A stretch of 8,952 nt of DNA from Candidatus Sericytochromatia bacterium (GCA_014377055.1 JACMQJ010000032.1:1-8952), one strand, 5' to 3'. Positions 1-5,718 are shown, numbered from the stretch's first letter. Notes: generated by a model from the letters alone, not told the origin. Numbers and translations: made by a program.

Positions 1-300
1 GTTATTAAAGAAGTAGATAAACAAGAAGATAAAATAATAAAGTTTAATCCTTATCTTACAAGATTTATTCCACGTGCTACAATGGTCGCAGGTATAATTA
101 TTGCAGGTATATTAGTTACTATTTCAAAAATACAAGTAGATACTCTTCCACAAACTGCTGCGATGAATATCAATATAACAGAAAGGTCAGAAGATTATTT
201 ATTTTCTAATTCTACATCTAATTATAAGTCAGACTCTCTTGATGTATTATTAGACAAAAAGCAAAGTAATTCATTAGAAATAGAGGATATAGGATTGTAG
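1..300 (+). CDS. Single-pass membrane protein, C-terminal part (5' end outside window); possible anti-sigma-factor-like protein
   Basis: The reading frame is open from base 1, so the gene begins upstream of the window; 99 residues are visible, ending at TAG 298-300. The visible part has a basic, charged stretch (VIKEVDKQEDKIIKF, then RFIPRAT), one hydrophobic segment at about residues 28-45 (MVAGIIIAGILVTISKI), then about 55 polar Ser/Asn/Asp-rich residues. By the positive-inside rule the N-terminal side is cytoplasmic and the C-terminal tail is outside the inner membrane. The next gene starts on the very next base and encodes an exported Spy/CpxP-like protein. Anti-sigma factors with this topology often precede such proteins, so an anti-sigma role is a reasonable inference, but no diagnostic motif is visible and the domain that would decide it lies outside the window. 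The ATG at 82 falls at the start of the membrane segment and is unlikely to be the real start. Confidence 0.6.
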   Translation, partial: VIKEVDKQEDKIIKFNPYLTRFIPRATMVAGIIIAGILVTISKIQVDTLPQTAAMNINITERSEDYLFSNSTSNYKSDSLDVLLDKKQSNSLEIEDIGL

Positions 301-744
301 ATGCTTTTTAAAAAGCTAAAAATAAATACTAAATTACTTTTTACCACACTATTGGTAATGATTTCATTTGCTAGTCCTGTTTTTGCTGATAGTGATAACA
401 GAAAGTTGCCAAGACCACCTGTTGAGTCGTCTGGTTCTTTGATTATTAATTGGCCAATGCTTAATCTTAATGCTTCACAAAGAGAACGAATTAGATTATT
501 AAAAGTTGATTTTCAAAGACAATCAATCAAATTAAAAGCCGAAATTGATTTAAAACAATTAGATATTGAAAAACTTCTTGTTGCCCCAAACTCTGACCCT
601 GACCAAATTAGAAAATTACTAAAAGATAGACTTTCTTACGAAGCAAAACTTAGGACTCAAGCTTTAGAAAACTTTTTATCAATAAAATCATTACTAAATT
701 CTGATCAGTTGGCAAAACTACCAAGAGCAGTTAATTTAAGATAG
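301..744 (+). CDS. Exported Spy/CpxP/ZraP-like periplasmic protein (LTxxQ-like motifs)
   Basis: A 147-residue protein with a clear signal peptide: basic start (MLFKKLKINTK), hydrophobic core (LLFTTLLVMISFA) and a probable signal peptidase I site after SPVFA at residue 29. The mature part is a Pro-rich linker followed by charged helices with two LTxxQ-like motifs, LNASQ near residue 56 and LNSDQ near residue 132. Length, export and paired motifs match the Spy/CpxP/ZraP group of small helical periplasmic proteins, which act as chaperones or as metal or misfolded-protein sensors. The helix between the motifs (RERIRLL to ALENFL, residues 61-125) is rich in Lys, Arg, Glu and Leu, as in that family. 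There are no Cys or His residues, so direct zinc binding of the ZraP type is not evident. The ATG follows the upstream TAG with no gap and has an AGGA at 291-294. The pair is probably one operon; the exact ligand is unknown. Confidence 0.65.
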   Translation: MLFKKLKINTKLLFTTLLVMISFASPVFADSDNRKLPRPPVESSGSLIINWPMLNLNASQRERIRLLKVDFQRQSIKLKAEIDLKQLDIEKLLVAPNSDPDQIRKLLKDRLSYEAKLRTQALENFLSIKSLLNSDQLAKLPRAVNLR

Positions 745-826
745 TCTGTAAAATCGGTCTCTTTTTCCGAAAAACCATTATTTAGATTTGTTGAAAATTG
801 ATTTTCAAAGTACATATATTTGTGAA

Positions 827-1040
827 CAAGAGGTTTAAACCTAGGGTTTAGAAAAAGAGTATTTTTAGTTATCCAGAATAAGACAATGAGCTGAAGAACA
901 CTTGTTCAAAAAAAGTTATTCTTCTGAACAAGTGTGCTTCAGCCACTTGCAAAAAAGTGGTATAGAATATTCTCAGTATAATCTTCCAAAACATGCGAAA
1001 TATTTTTAAGTATTTTCGACATCCTAGTTTAAACCCCTTG
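827..1040. repeat. Inverted-repeat-bounded non-coding segment, possible MITE or extragenic repeat
   Basis: The ends are imperfect inverted repeats: caagaggtttaaacctagg at 827-845 and cctagtttaaaccccttg at 1023-1040. Reverse-complementing the right arm gives one mismatch and one single-base gap against the left over about 18 bases. Beyond these arms, a weaker similarity continues inward (GAAAAAG...ATTTTTA against GAAAATAC...AAAAATA). The middle carries two adjacent hairpins. No reading frame of useful length is present and no obvious target-site duplication flanks the ends. Terminal inverted repeats, small size and lack of coding capacity are what non-autonomous mobile elements look like, but a single copy cannot prove mobility. 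Part of each arm (TTTAAA) is palindromic in itself, which inflates the apparent match; the flanking caag/cttg and ctagg/cctag bases are the better evidence. Confidence 0.45.
890..960. repeat. Two adjacent hairpins (19-bp near-perfect stem, then 6-bp stem)
   Basis: The first hairpin has arms at 890-908 and 925-943, 19 bases each with one A/G mismatch and a 16-base loop. The second uses ccactt 943-948 and aagtgg 955-960 around the loop gcaaaa, sharing base 943 with the first. Neither is followed by a T-run on either strand, so these are not typical intrinsic terminators. They lie in the centre of the inverted-repeat-bounded segment and could be the core of a mobile repeat, an RNA processing site in a read-through transcript, or part of a small RNA. 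Confidence 0.7.
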
Positions 1041-1111
1041 AAAATACTGTAATATTTACCAATATTGATAATAATAGGTTTTAAACTATTAGTTGACGTA
1101 ATTATAATTTT

Positions 1112-1115
1112 GGAG
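1112..1115 (+). promoter_or_regulatory. Ribosome binding site that decides the dioxygenase start
   Basis: GGAG lies 6 bases before the ATG at 1122. No comparable site precedes the upstream in-frame ATG at 1065, so 1122 is preferred. Confidence 0.75.
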
Positions 1116-1121
1116 TTTTTT

Positions 1122-1829
1122 ATGCTTTTTAGGCAAATGTATGATAACGAAACATCAACCTATAGTTATCTTTTGGCAGATGAAAAAACAAAAGAAGCAA
1201 TATTAATTGACTGCGTGTTAGAACAAGTTGAAAGAGATAAAAAATTAATTGATGAATTAGGCTTAAATTTAAAATATTTATTAGAAACTCATATACATGC
1301 TGACCATATCACAGGTATTTCAAAGATGAAAGAGTTTTTTCCATTAGTAAAATCAGTTGTCTTTAATAATTCAGGAAATATGTGTGCTGATATTTTTTCA
1401 ATAGATAACCAAGACTTTTGTTTTGGTGAATATAAAATAAAAGTCTTATCAACACCTGGTCATACTAATAGTTGTGTTTCATATTATATTGAAGGAATGG
1501 TATTTACAGGAGATACTTTATTAATAAGAGGGTGTGGAAGAACTGATTTTCAAAGTGGTTCAGCTGAAAAATTGTATAATTCAGTTACTTCAAGATTATT
1601 TACTTTGCCTGATTCTACTATTATTTATCCTGCTCACGATTATCATGGTATGACTTCAAGCTCTGTTTATGAAGAAAAAATATTTAACCCACGTCTAAAT
1701 AAAGGTAAGGAAGAATTTATTAAAATAATGGCTAATCTTAATTTACCATATCCGAAAAAAATTAAAGAATCTGTCCCTGCAAATATCTTGTGCGGAAATA
1801 TAGCCTCTAAAAACAAAAATAAGGTCTAA
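1122..1829 (+). CDS. Persulfide dioxygenase, ETHE1-like (metallo-beta-lactamase fold)
   Basis: A 235-residue protein of the ETHE1 type, which oxidises glutathione persulfide to sulfite with O2 using a mononuclear iron, acting in the cytoplasm to detoxify sulfide. The family N-terminus is recognisable (MLFRQMYDNETSTYSYLL). The metallo-beta-lactamase HxHxDH motif is THIHADH with residues 57-62. The other metal and active-site elements are TPGHT (His114), FTGDTL (Asp131), the ETHE1 signature GCGRTDFQSG (137-146), YPAHDYHG (His172), and the C-terminal NPRL and LPYPKKI...VPAN...CG. By homology the iron ligands are His57, His114 and Asp131. Length is normal and no rhodanese domain is fused. A start at 1065 would add 19 hydrophobic residues foreign to the family; the ATG at 1122 has a good ribosome binding site. 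A residue usually Pro in the LIDPV segment is Cys31 here. The sulfite it makes would be exported by the permease encoded next, 2 bases downstream. I leave out a symbol because naming (pdo, blh, ethe1) varies. Confidence 0.9.
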   Translation: MLFRQMYDNETSTYSYLLADEKTKEAILIDCVLEQVERDKKLIDELGLNLKYLLETHIHADHITGISKMKEFFPLVKSVVFNNSGNMCADIFSIDNQDFCFGEYKIKVLSTPGHTNSCVSYYIEGMVFTGDTLLIRGCGRTDFQSGSAEKLYNSVTSRLFTLPDSTIIYPAHDYHGMTSSSVYEEKIFNPRLNKGKEEFIKIMANLNLPYPKKIKESVPANILCGNIASKNKNKV

Positions 1830-1831
1830 AT

Positions 1832-2635
1832 ATGTTGATAATAGGTTATTTAATCTCTATTTTAATAGGATTTACCCTCGGTATATTTGGAGGAGGTGGA
1901 TCTATTTTAACTGTACCAGTTTTGGTATATTTATTTCATGTACCTCCTGTATTAGCAACAGCATATTCCCTTTTTATTGTTGGTATTTCAACATTAATTG
2001 CTACTATCAGTCAAATAAAAAATAAAATAATCAATTTTAAGGCAGCAATAAATTTTGCTATTCCTAGTTTAATAGGAACATTTTTATCAAGAAGAATAAT
2101 AATACCTTTTATACCTGAAAAAATAATCCAAATAAATAACTATATATTAAAAAAAGATACAGCAATACTAATATTTTTTAGCATAATTATGCTACTTGCC
2201 TCTTATTCAATGATTAAGCCTAGAAAAGAAAATAATAAAAATATAGATGATGGTAAATATTTGAATATGTATTCAATAACAGCTATTAGTTTTTTAATTG
2301 GTATTACTACAGGAATTGTGGGAGCAGGTGGAGGCTTTTTAATAATTCCAACATTGGTATTTTTAATGAAATTAGAAATAAAACAAGCCATTGCAACTTC
2401 AATTTTAATAATTGCTGTTAATTCACTAATTGGATTTACAGGAAGTTTAATGGCGGGAACAGTTCTTGACTTAAATTTTCTAATTACATTTACATCATTA
2501 ACAGTGATAGGAATCTTATTGGGTATTTATTTTTCAAAAAATATACCAAGCCAAAAACTAAAGCCAGCATTTGGATGGTTTCTTTTATTAATGGGAATAT
2601 TTATATTAATAAAAGAAACTATTTTTATAAGATAG
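1832..2635 (+). CDS. TauE/SafE-family membrane permease, probable sulfite or organosulfonate exporter
   Basis: A 267-residue integral membrane protein made of two related halves, as usual for TauE/SafE (former DUF81). Each half opens with a Gly-rich motif: GIFGGGGSILTVPVLVYLF at about 17-35 and GIVGAGGGFLIIPTLVFLM at about 161-179, followed by ATAYSLFIVGIST and ATSILIIAVNSLIG. I count about eight to ten hydrophobic segments, with a charged central loop (KPRKENNKNIDDGKY, 129-143). Family members move sulfite, sulfoacetate or related anions across the inner membrane. The gene begins 2 bases after the persulfide dioxygenase stop, with AAGG at 1821-1824 as ribosome binding site, so the two are co-transcribed and probably coupled. 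That context favours sulfite export, since sulfite is the dioxygenase product; the family alone would not fix the substrate. Its last 30 bases overlap the 3' end of a small gene on the other strand. Confidence 0.85.
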   Translation: MLIIGYLISILIGFTLGIFGGGGSILTVPVLVYLFHVPPVLATAYSLFIVGISTLIATISQIKNKIINFKAAINFAIPSLIGTFLSRRIIIPFIPEKIIQINNYILKKDTAILIFFSIIMLLASYSMIKPRKENNKNIDDGKYLNMYSITAISFLIGITTGIVGAGGGFLIIPTLVFLMKLEIKQAIATSILIIAVNSLIGFTGSLMAGTVLDLNFLITFTSLTVIGILLGIYFSKNIPSQKLKPAFGWFLLLMGIFILIKETIFIR

Positions 2636-2812
2636 TTTTTTCAAGATAATTCTTCCATCATTCTCTTCATGAACTTTGTATCCTTCTGGAATCTCATTAA
2701 CAGAACTTTTTTGTTGTTGTCTGGAAAAAAAATATTCTGGTAAACCGTCCTTATCTTTTCTTTCATGGAGATAATAAACTAGGTTTTTTCTATTCACAAC
2801 TTTAAAGAGCAT
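2606..2812 (-). CDS. Small protein of unknown function, coupled to the thiolase gene
   Basis: A 68-residue protein, no signal peptide or membrane segment. It starts with basic and aromatic residues (MLFKVVNRKNLVYYLHERKDKDG), then LPEYFFSR, a Gln/Ser linker, and IPEGYKVHEENDGRIILKK. The combination of an FFSR segment and an IPEGYxVxE...G segment resembles small bacterial hypothetical proteins I have a general memory of, but I cannot name a family or function. Reality is supported by position: its ATG is 12 bases after the thiolase stop, and a strong AAAGGA (complement of 2820-2825), spaced 7 bases from the ATG, overlaps the thiolase TGA. That is the arrangement of a translationally coupled operon partner. 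Its last 30 bases overlap the convergent permease gene; the overlap encodes its tail (SYKNSFFY), beyond the recognisable part. Confidence 0.65.
   Translation of the reverse strand: MLFKVVNRKNLVYYLHERKDKDGLPEYFFSRQQQKSSVNEIPEGYKVHEENDGRIILKKLSYKNSFFY
2613..2641 (+). terminator. AT-rich stem followed by T-run, possible terminator of the sulfur operon
   Basis: Arms aaactat (2616-2622) and atagttt (2632-2638) pair perfectly and can be extended by weaker pairs at both ends; TTTTTT spans 2636-2641. The hairpin covers the permease stop codon and also lies inside the 3' end of the opposing small gene. On the minus strand the sequence beyond the stem is also T-rich, so it could act in both directions. 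The stem has almost no GC, so strength is doubtful. Confidence 0.4.
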
Positions 2813-2824
2813 AATATTTTCCTT

Positions 2825-3997
2825 TCACTCAATATTTTCCAAAATTAATGTAAGACCCATACCACCACCTATACAGATAGTCGCTAATCCATACTTTAAA
2901 TTGGTTCTTTTCATTTCATGGGCTAACATAGTAGCTAACCTAACTCCTGACATACCAAGAGGATGCCCCATAGCTATTGCACCGCCATTGACATTAACTT
3001 TTTTTGTATCCCATTTTAGACCTTGACCTACAGCCAAAACTTGTGAAGCAAACGCTTCGTTAACTTCAATTAAATCCATATCATCAATAGTCATACTGAT
3101 TTTTTTTAATGCCTTTTGTGTGGATAAAACAGGTGCATAACCCATTAAATTATGATCCATACCAGCTTGAGCATAAGAAATAATTTTTGCCAAAGGTTTT
3201 AAATTCAATTCTTTAACTTTTTCTTGATCTGCTAGAATAATTGCAGCCGCACCATCATTGATACCACTGGCATTACCTGCTGTCACTGTACCATCCTTTT
3301 TAAATACAGCTTTTAATTTAGATAAATCTTCTAATGTTGTCACTCTTGGATGTTCATCTTTAGAAAATAATCCTACTTTTGCACCTAGATCAATAGGTAC
3401 TATTTGAGAGTCAAAATGACCTGACTTTTCTGCTTTAAAATATTTTTGTTGACTTGATAAAGCAAATTGATCTTGCTCCTCTCTGGAAATATTATATTTT
3501 TCAGCAAGATTTTCGCCAAGTATACCAGCAGGATATTTATCTACAGGATCGCTCAATATATCTAACATCTGATCGGTTGCATTCATAGCACCCATTTTCA
3601 TACCCCATCTAGCTTCTGGTAATAAATAAGGTATTCTACTCATATTTTCGGCACCAACGGCAATATTTAATGAAGAGTTAGATGTTTCTATTTCCATAAT
3701 AGAAGAAATTATTGCTTGCATTCCTGAACCGCATAATCTATTAACTGTGTAAGCATTACAATCATTATCAAGTCCTGAATAATGTGCAATATGTCTAGCA
3801 CCATTATGAATATCTCCAGATGCCGAAACATTACCTAAGACTAGACTTTCAATAAGATTAGGAGATATTCCATTTCTTTTTAGTATTTCTTTGGTAACAA
3901 TAACACCAAGGTCTGAGGCTGCTATATTTTTTAGACTACCGCCAAATTTACCGATTGGAGTCCTGATAGCGTCAACAATAAAAATTTCTTTAAGCAT
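2825..3997 (-). CDS. Acetyl-CoA acetyltransferase (thiolase)
   Basis: A full-length 390-residue thiolase, cytoplasmic. It joins two acetyl-CoA to acetoacetyl-CoA, or cleaves 3-ketoacyl-CoA in the other direction. The start IVDAIRTPIGKFGGSL is typical. The nucleophile is Cys89 in NRLCGSGMQA; Asn313 in VNEAFA, His345 in GHPLGMSG, and the second catalytic Cys375 in CIGGGMG complete the active site. NASGINDGAAA (242-251) is the conserved CoA-loop region. Sequence alone does not separate a short-chain biosynthetic enzyme (PhaA/AtoB) from a degradative thiolase (FadA or PcaF type), but the divergent 3-hydroxybutyryl-CoA dehydrogenase nearby favours a C4 role. Residues 139-160 (NATDQMLDILSDPVDKYPAGIL) fit the family only loosely, which may affect acyl-chain preference. 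AAAGG (complement of 4004-4008) sits 6 bases from the ATG. The following small gene is coupled to it. Confidence 0.92.
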   Translation of the reverse strand: MLKEIFIVDAIRTPIGKFGGSLKNIAASDLGVIVTKEILKRNGISPNLIESLVLGNVSASGDIHNGARHIAHYSGLDNDCNAYTVNRLCGSGMQAIISSIMEIETSNSSLNIAVGAENMSRIPYLLPEARWGMKMGAMNATDQMLDILSDPVDKYPAGILGENLAEKYNISREEQDQFALSSQQKYFKAEKSGHFDSQIVPIDLGAKVGLFSKDEHPRVTTLEDLSKLKAVFKKDGTVTAGNASGINDGAAAIILADQEKVKELNLKPLAKIISYAQAGMDHNLMGYAPVLSTQKALKKISMTIDDMDLIEVNEAFASQVLAVGQGLKWDTKKVNVNGGAIAMGHPLGMSGVRLATMLAHEMKRTNLKYGLATICIGGGMGLTLILENIE

Positions 3998-4108
3998 AAA
4001 ATACCTTTGATTAAATTTTTAGATAGATTTATTTTAAGGTTTATCTTTTTTGTAAATAGTTACCTATCTATCTGTTTCATATTAACATATCATACTAGTT
4101 GTACTTAG

Positions 4109-4137
4109 TTGATATTAAAATTAAATTATTATAAATA
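4109..4137 (+). promoter_or_regulatory. Predicted sigma-70-type promoter for the exported-protein/dehydrogenase operon
   Basis: TTGATA (4109-4114) and TAAATA (4132-4137) are separated by 17 bases, a good fit to a housekeeping promoter. It lies about 110 bases before the first gene at 4249, giving a long AT-rich leader. In DNA this AT-rich chance matches are common, so confidence is moderate. Confidence 0.4.
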
Positions 4138-4144
4138 ATATCAA
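4109..4144. promoter_or_regulatory. 9-bp perfect inverted repeat overlapping the promoter, possible operator
   Basis: ttgatatta (4109-4117) and taatatcaa (4136-4144) are exact reverse complements, 18 bases apart. The left arm contains the predicted -35 box and the right arm overlaps the last bases of the -10, where a repressor would block polymerase. The protein that would bind is not in the window. Confidence 0.4.
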
Positions 4145-4248
4145 AGAACTTCTCTCCAAAATTATGTTAAAATTATCTTTGTTATATTTTAGTTTTTAAA
4201 GTAATAAAATTAAATCTTAGCTTTTGTTTTTAGGGTAAATTAAAAAAT

Positions 4249-4791
4249 ATGAAATTAGTAAGTAAATTATCTTTGATAGCTGTAACGTTATTTGCATCAG
4301 TATCTTTAGCAGGTGCAGGTGGAGTATATGACTATGAAACAAAGAATTATGAAAATCTTGAAGATTCTGCATTAAATAGCAAATTAGTAGATCTAAAACA
4401 GAAAATATCAGAGCAAAAAGCTGGTCCACAAGAAGCATCTGATATGTTTAAAAAAGTCTTTCCAACTATTTTGGAAGGTTCAGCAAAAGTAAATAAATTA
4501 TGGTTTGCTGAGGATAGTACATCAATAGTAATTAGTGATAGCCCTATTCCTATCAGAATATTGTTTAAAGGACAGTTTTTGATGGATAACAAAATACTCG
4601 AAGATAAAATAGGAAAAACTATTAAATTTAAAATATCAGATGTCAGTATTGTTGAAGAACCTATTCTTGAAACTCTAAGAATACCATTTACAAGTAGCCC
4701 ATATTGGATACACGCAGTATTTTCAAGTTACGGAACAGGAAATGCTACTGATATGGTAGATAATTTAAAGCCAGGAACTATTCCTTACTAG
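4249..4791 (+). CDS. Exported protein of unknown function, first gene of the hydroxybutyryl-CoA dehydrogenase operon
   Basis: A 180-residue protein I do not recognise. Residues 1-23 form a standard signal peptide (MKLVSKLSLIAVTLFASVSLAGA), probably cut after Ala21 or Ala23, so the mature protein of about 157 residues is periplasmic or outside the cell. There is no lipobox Cys, in fact no Cys at all, and no second membrane segment. Residues 27-70 are charged and probably helical (YDYETKNYENLEDS...LVDLKQKISEQ); residues 83-160 look like beta strands (IVISDSPIPIRILFKGQFLM, TIKFKISDVSIV, YWIHAVFSSYG). AGGG at 4232-4235 is 13 bases from the ATG, rather far. The next gene starts 8 bases after its stop, with the ribosome binding site overlapping that stop, so the two are coupled. 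An exported protein leading a cytoplasmic acyl-CoA enzyme gene is unusual; the functional link is unknown. Confidence 0.75.
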   Translation: MKLVSKLSLIAVTLFASVSLAGAGGVYDYETKNYENLEDSALNSKLVDLKQKISEQKAGPQEASDMFKKVFPTILEGSAKVNKLWFAEDSTSIVISDSPIPIRILFKGQFLMDNKILEDKIGKTIKFKISDVSIVEEPILETLRIPFTSSPYWIHAVFSSYGTGNATDMVDNLKPGTIPY

Positions 4792-4792
4792 G
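4790..4792 (+). promoter_or_regulatory. Ribosome binding site overlapping the upstream stop codon
   Basis: AGG at 4790-4792 includes the last two bases of the TAG at 4789-4791 and lies 7 bases before the dehydrogenase ATG at 4800. This supports translational coupling of the two genes. Confidence 0.55.
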
Positions 4793-4799
4793 TTAAATT

Positions 4800-5657
4800 A
4801 TGAATAAAATTAATGCTGTTTTTGTTGCTGGTGCTGGATTGATGGGTTCAGGTATTGCTCATTCTGTTATTACTAATGCAAAATTACCTGTTTATCTTTA
4901 TGATTTATCAGATGAGTTTTTGCAAAAAGGTGTAGATAGAATAAAAGCTACTTTTGCTAAATCTATAGAAAAAAATCTAATGACAGAAGGAGATGTAAAG
5001 TATGCTTTAAGCTTGCTACATACAACTCTTAATTTGGAAGATGCAAAAAATACTGAATTAGTAATTGAAGCTGTTGCTGAAAAAATTGAAATAAAAAAAG
5101 ACCTTTTTGAAAAATTAGATAAAATATGTTCAAAAGAAACTATTTTTGCTTCTAATACTTCTTCTTTGCCGATAACTAAGATTGCAACATCAACTACAAG
5201 ATCTGATAAATTTATTGGTATGCACTTTTTTTCTCCTGTTGATAGAATGAAATTAATTGAGATAATAAAGGGAACTGATACTAGTAAAGAAACTTTTGAA
5301 ACTATTAAAAGTTTTACTGAGCAATTAAATAAGCAAATATCAGTATCAGAGGATTATCCAGGATTTATTACAACAAGACTTGGAGTCGTTTTAATTAATG
5401 AAGCAGCATTTTGTTTATTTGAAGGTGTTGGTACTGCTGAAGATATAGATTTAGGAATGAAATTGGGTTACAATCATCCCATAGGACCACTTGCTCTTGC
5501 AGATGCAATAGGTCTTGATGTATGTCTATCGATCTTAGATATAATGTACGATGAATATAAGGATTCCAAATATCGAGCTTGTCCTTTATTCAGAAAACTG
5601 ATCAATGCAGGGCATTTAGGTAAAAAAACAAAAAAAGGTTTTTACAACTATACCTAA
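4800..5657 (+). CDS. 3-hydroxybutyryl-CoA dehydrogenase (3-hydroxyacyl-CoA dehydrogenase family)
   Basis: A full-length 285-residue cytoplasmic dehydrogenase that interconverts acetoacetyl-CoA and 3-hydroxybutyryl-CoA with NAD(H) or NADP(H). The N-terminal Rossmann domain has the dinucleotide motif GAGLMGSGIAH at 11-21, with Asp35 (YLYDLS) at the end of the second strand, which favours NAD(H). Catalytic-region motifs are VIEAVAEK (88-95), ASNTSS (117-122), and the His-Glu pair His142 (GMHFFSP) and Glu154 (KLIEII). The C-terminal domain has INEA, GTAEDIDLGMKLGYNHPIGPLALAD (211-235) and the typical end DSKYRACPLFRKLINAGHLGKKTKKGFYNY. The conserved Asn in PGFIVNR is replaced: the sequence is PGFITTR, with Thr192 at that position. 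The length matches the stand-alone Hbd/PaaH type rather than the fused FadB type. With the divergently encoded thiolase it forms two consecutive C4 steps, used in butyrate, polyhydroxybutyrate or fatty-acid pathways; which one cannot be told here. Confidence 0.92.
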   Translation: MNKINAVFVAGAGLMGSGIAHSVITNAKLPVYLYDLSDEFLQKGVDRIKATFAKSIEKNLMTEGDVKYALSLLHTTLNLEDAKNTELVIEAVAEKIEIKKDLFEKLDKICSKETIFASNTSSLPITKIATSTTRSDKFIGMHFFSPVDRMKLIEIIKGTDTSKETFETIKSFTEQLNKQISVSEDYPGFITTRLGVVLINEAAFCLFEGVGTAEDIDLGMKLGYNHPIGPLALADAIGLDVCLSILDIMYDEYKDSKYRACPLFRKLINAGHLGKKTKKGFYNYT

Positions 5658-5692
5658 AAATAGTTTTTTAAAGTTTAAAACTGTGTTTTTAG
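5654..5692 (+). terminator. Hairpin over the dehydrogenase stop codon, possible terminator
   Basis: ctaaaaa (5654-5660) pairs with tttttag (5686-5692), and inside it agtttt (5662-5667) pairs with aaaact (5677-5682). The inner stem is followed by gtgttttta, a modest T-run. AT-only stems are weak, so this is tentative. Confidence 0.35.
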
Positions 5693-5718
5693 AAACAGTA
5701 TAAATTTTTGCTTGATAT

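Larger units (their letters stand above)
745..1121. other. 377-bp intergenic region with several inverted repeats
   Basis: I see no convincing gene on either strand. After the Spy-like gene there is a short hairpin at 791-808 (8-bp arms ttgaaaat/attttcaa, 2-base loop), without a T-run, so it is not a clear terminator. From 827 to 1040 lies an inverted-repeat-bounded segment with internal hairpins (separate entries). The last 80 bases before the dioxygenase gene are AT-rich and must hold its promoter. A TATAAT at 1103-1108 is a perfect -10 box, with a TTTAAA 17 bases upstream at 1080-1085, but it is so close to the ribosome binding site at 1112-1115 that a transcript starting there would have almost no leader. 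I therefore do not assign a promoter with confidence. Confidence 0.6.
3998..4248. promoter_or_regulatory. Divergent control region between thiolase and exported-protein/dehydrogenase operon
   Basis: This 251-bp gene-free stretch must hold promoters for both directions. Besides the promoter and inverted repeat listed separately, it contains agatagat (4021-4028) and its reverse complement atctatct (4066-4073), 37 bases apart on the thiolase side, and a smaller dyad, gtaa-atag-ttac, at 4052-4063. On the minus strand, TTTACA (complement of 4048-4053) could be a -35 box for the thiolase but lacks a good -10 at the right distance. The dyads could be regulator sites; none matches an operator I can name. 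Confidence 0.45.

Noticed and set aside
827..1040. CRISPR array or tRNA in the long intergenic region
   Set aside because: The repeats are inverted and occur once per arm rather than as regularly spaced direct repeats, and no cloverleaf with the T-loop consensus is present.
1103..1108. TATAAT as the promoter of the sulfur operon
   Set aside because: A start about 7 bases downstream would fall inside or just after the ribosome binding site at 1112-1115, leaving almost no leader; in such AT-rich DNA a chance match is likely.
1065..1121. Longer N-terminus for the persulfide dioxygenase starting at 1065
   Set aside because: The extra 19 residues are hydrophobic and foreign to ETHE1 proteins, while the ATG at 1122 starts the family N-terminus and has GGAG 6 bases before it.
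2203..2391. Minus-strand reading frame of 62 codons inside the permease gene
   Set aside because: It lies wholly within the well-supported TauE/SafE gene; its Pro/Ile/Lys-rich product is the antisense of the Gly-rich motif and has no family features.
4217..4438. Minus-strand reading frame of 73 codons over the start of the exported-protein gene
   Set aside because: Leu/Ile-rich antisense product covering a signal peptide and promoter region, with no support as a gene.
4347..4592. Minus-strand reading frame of 81 codons inside the exported-protein gene
   Set aside because: Fully antisense to a gene that has a signal peptide and operon context; no recognisable features.
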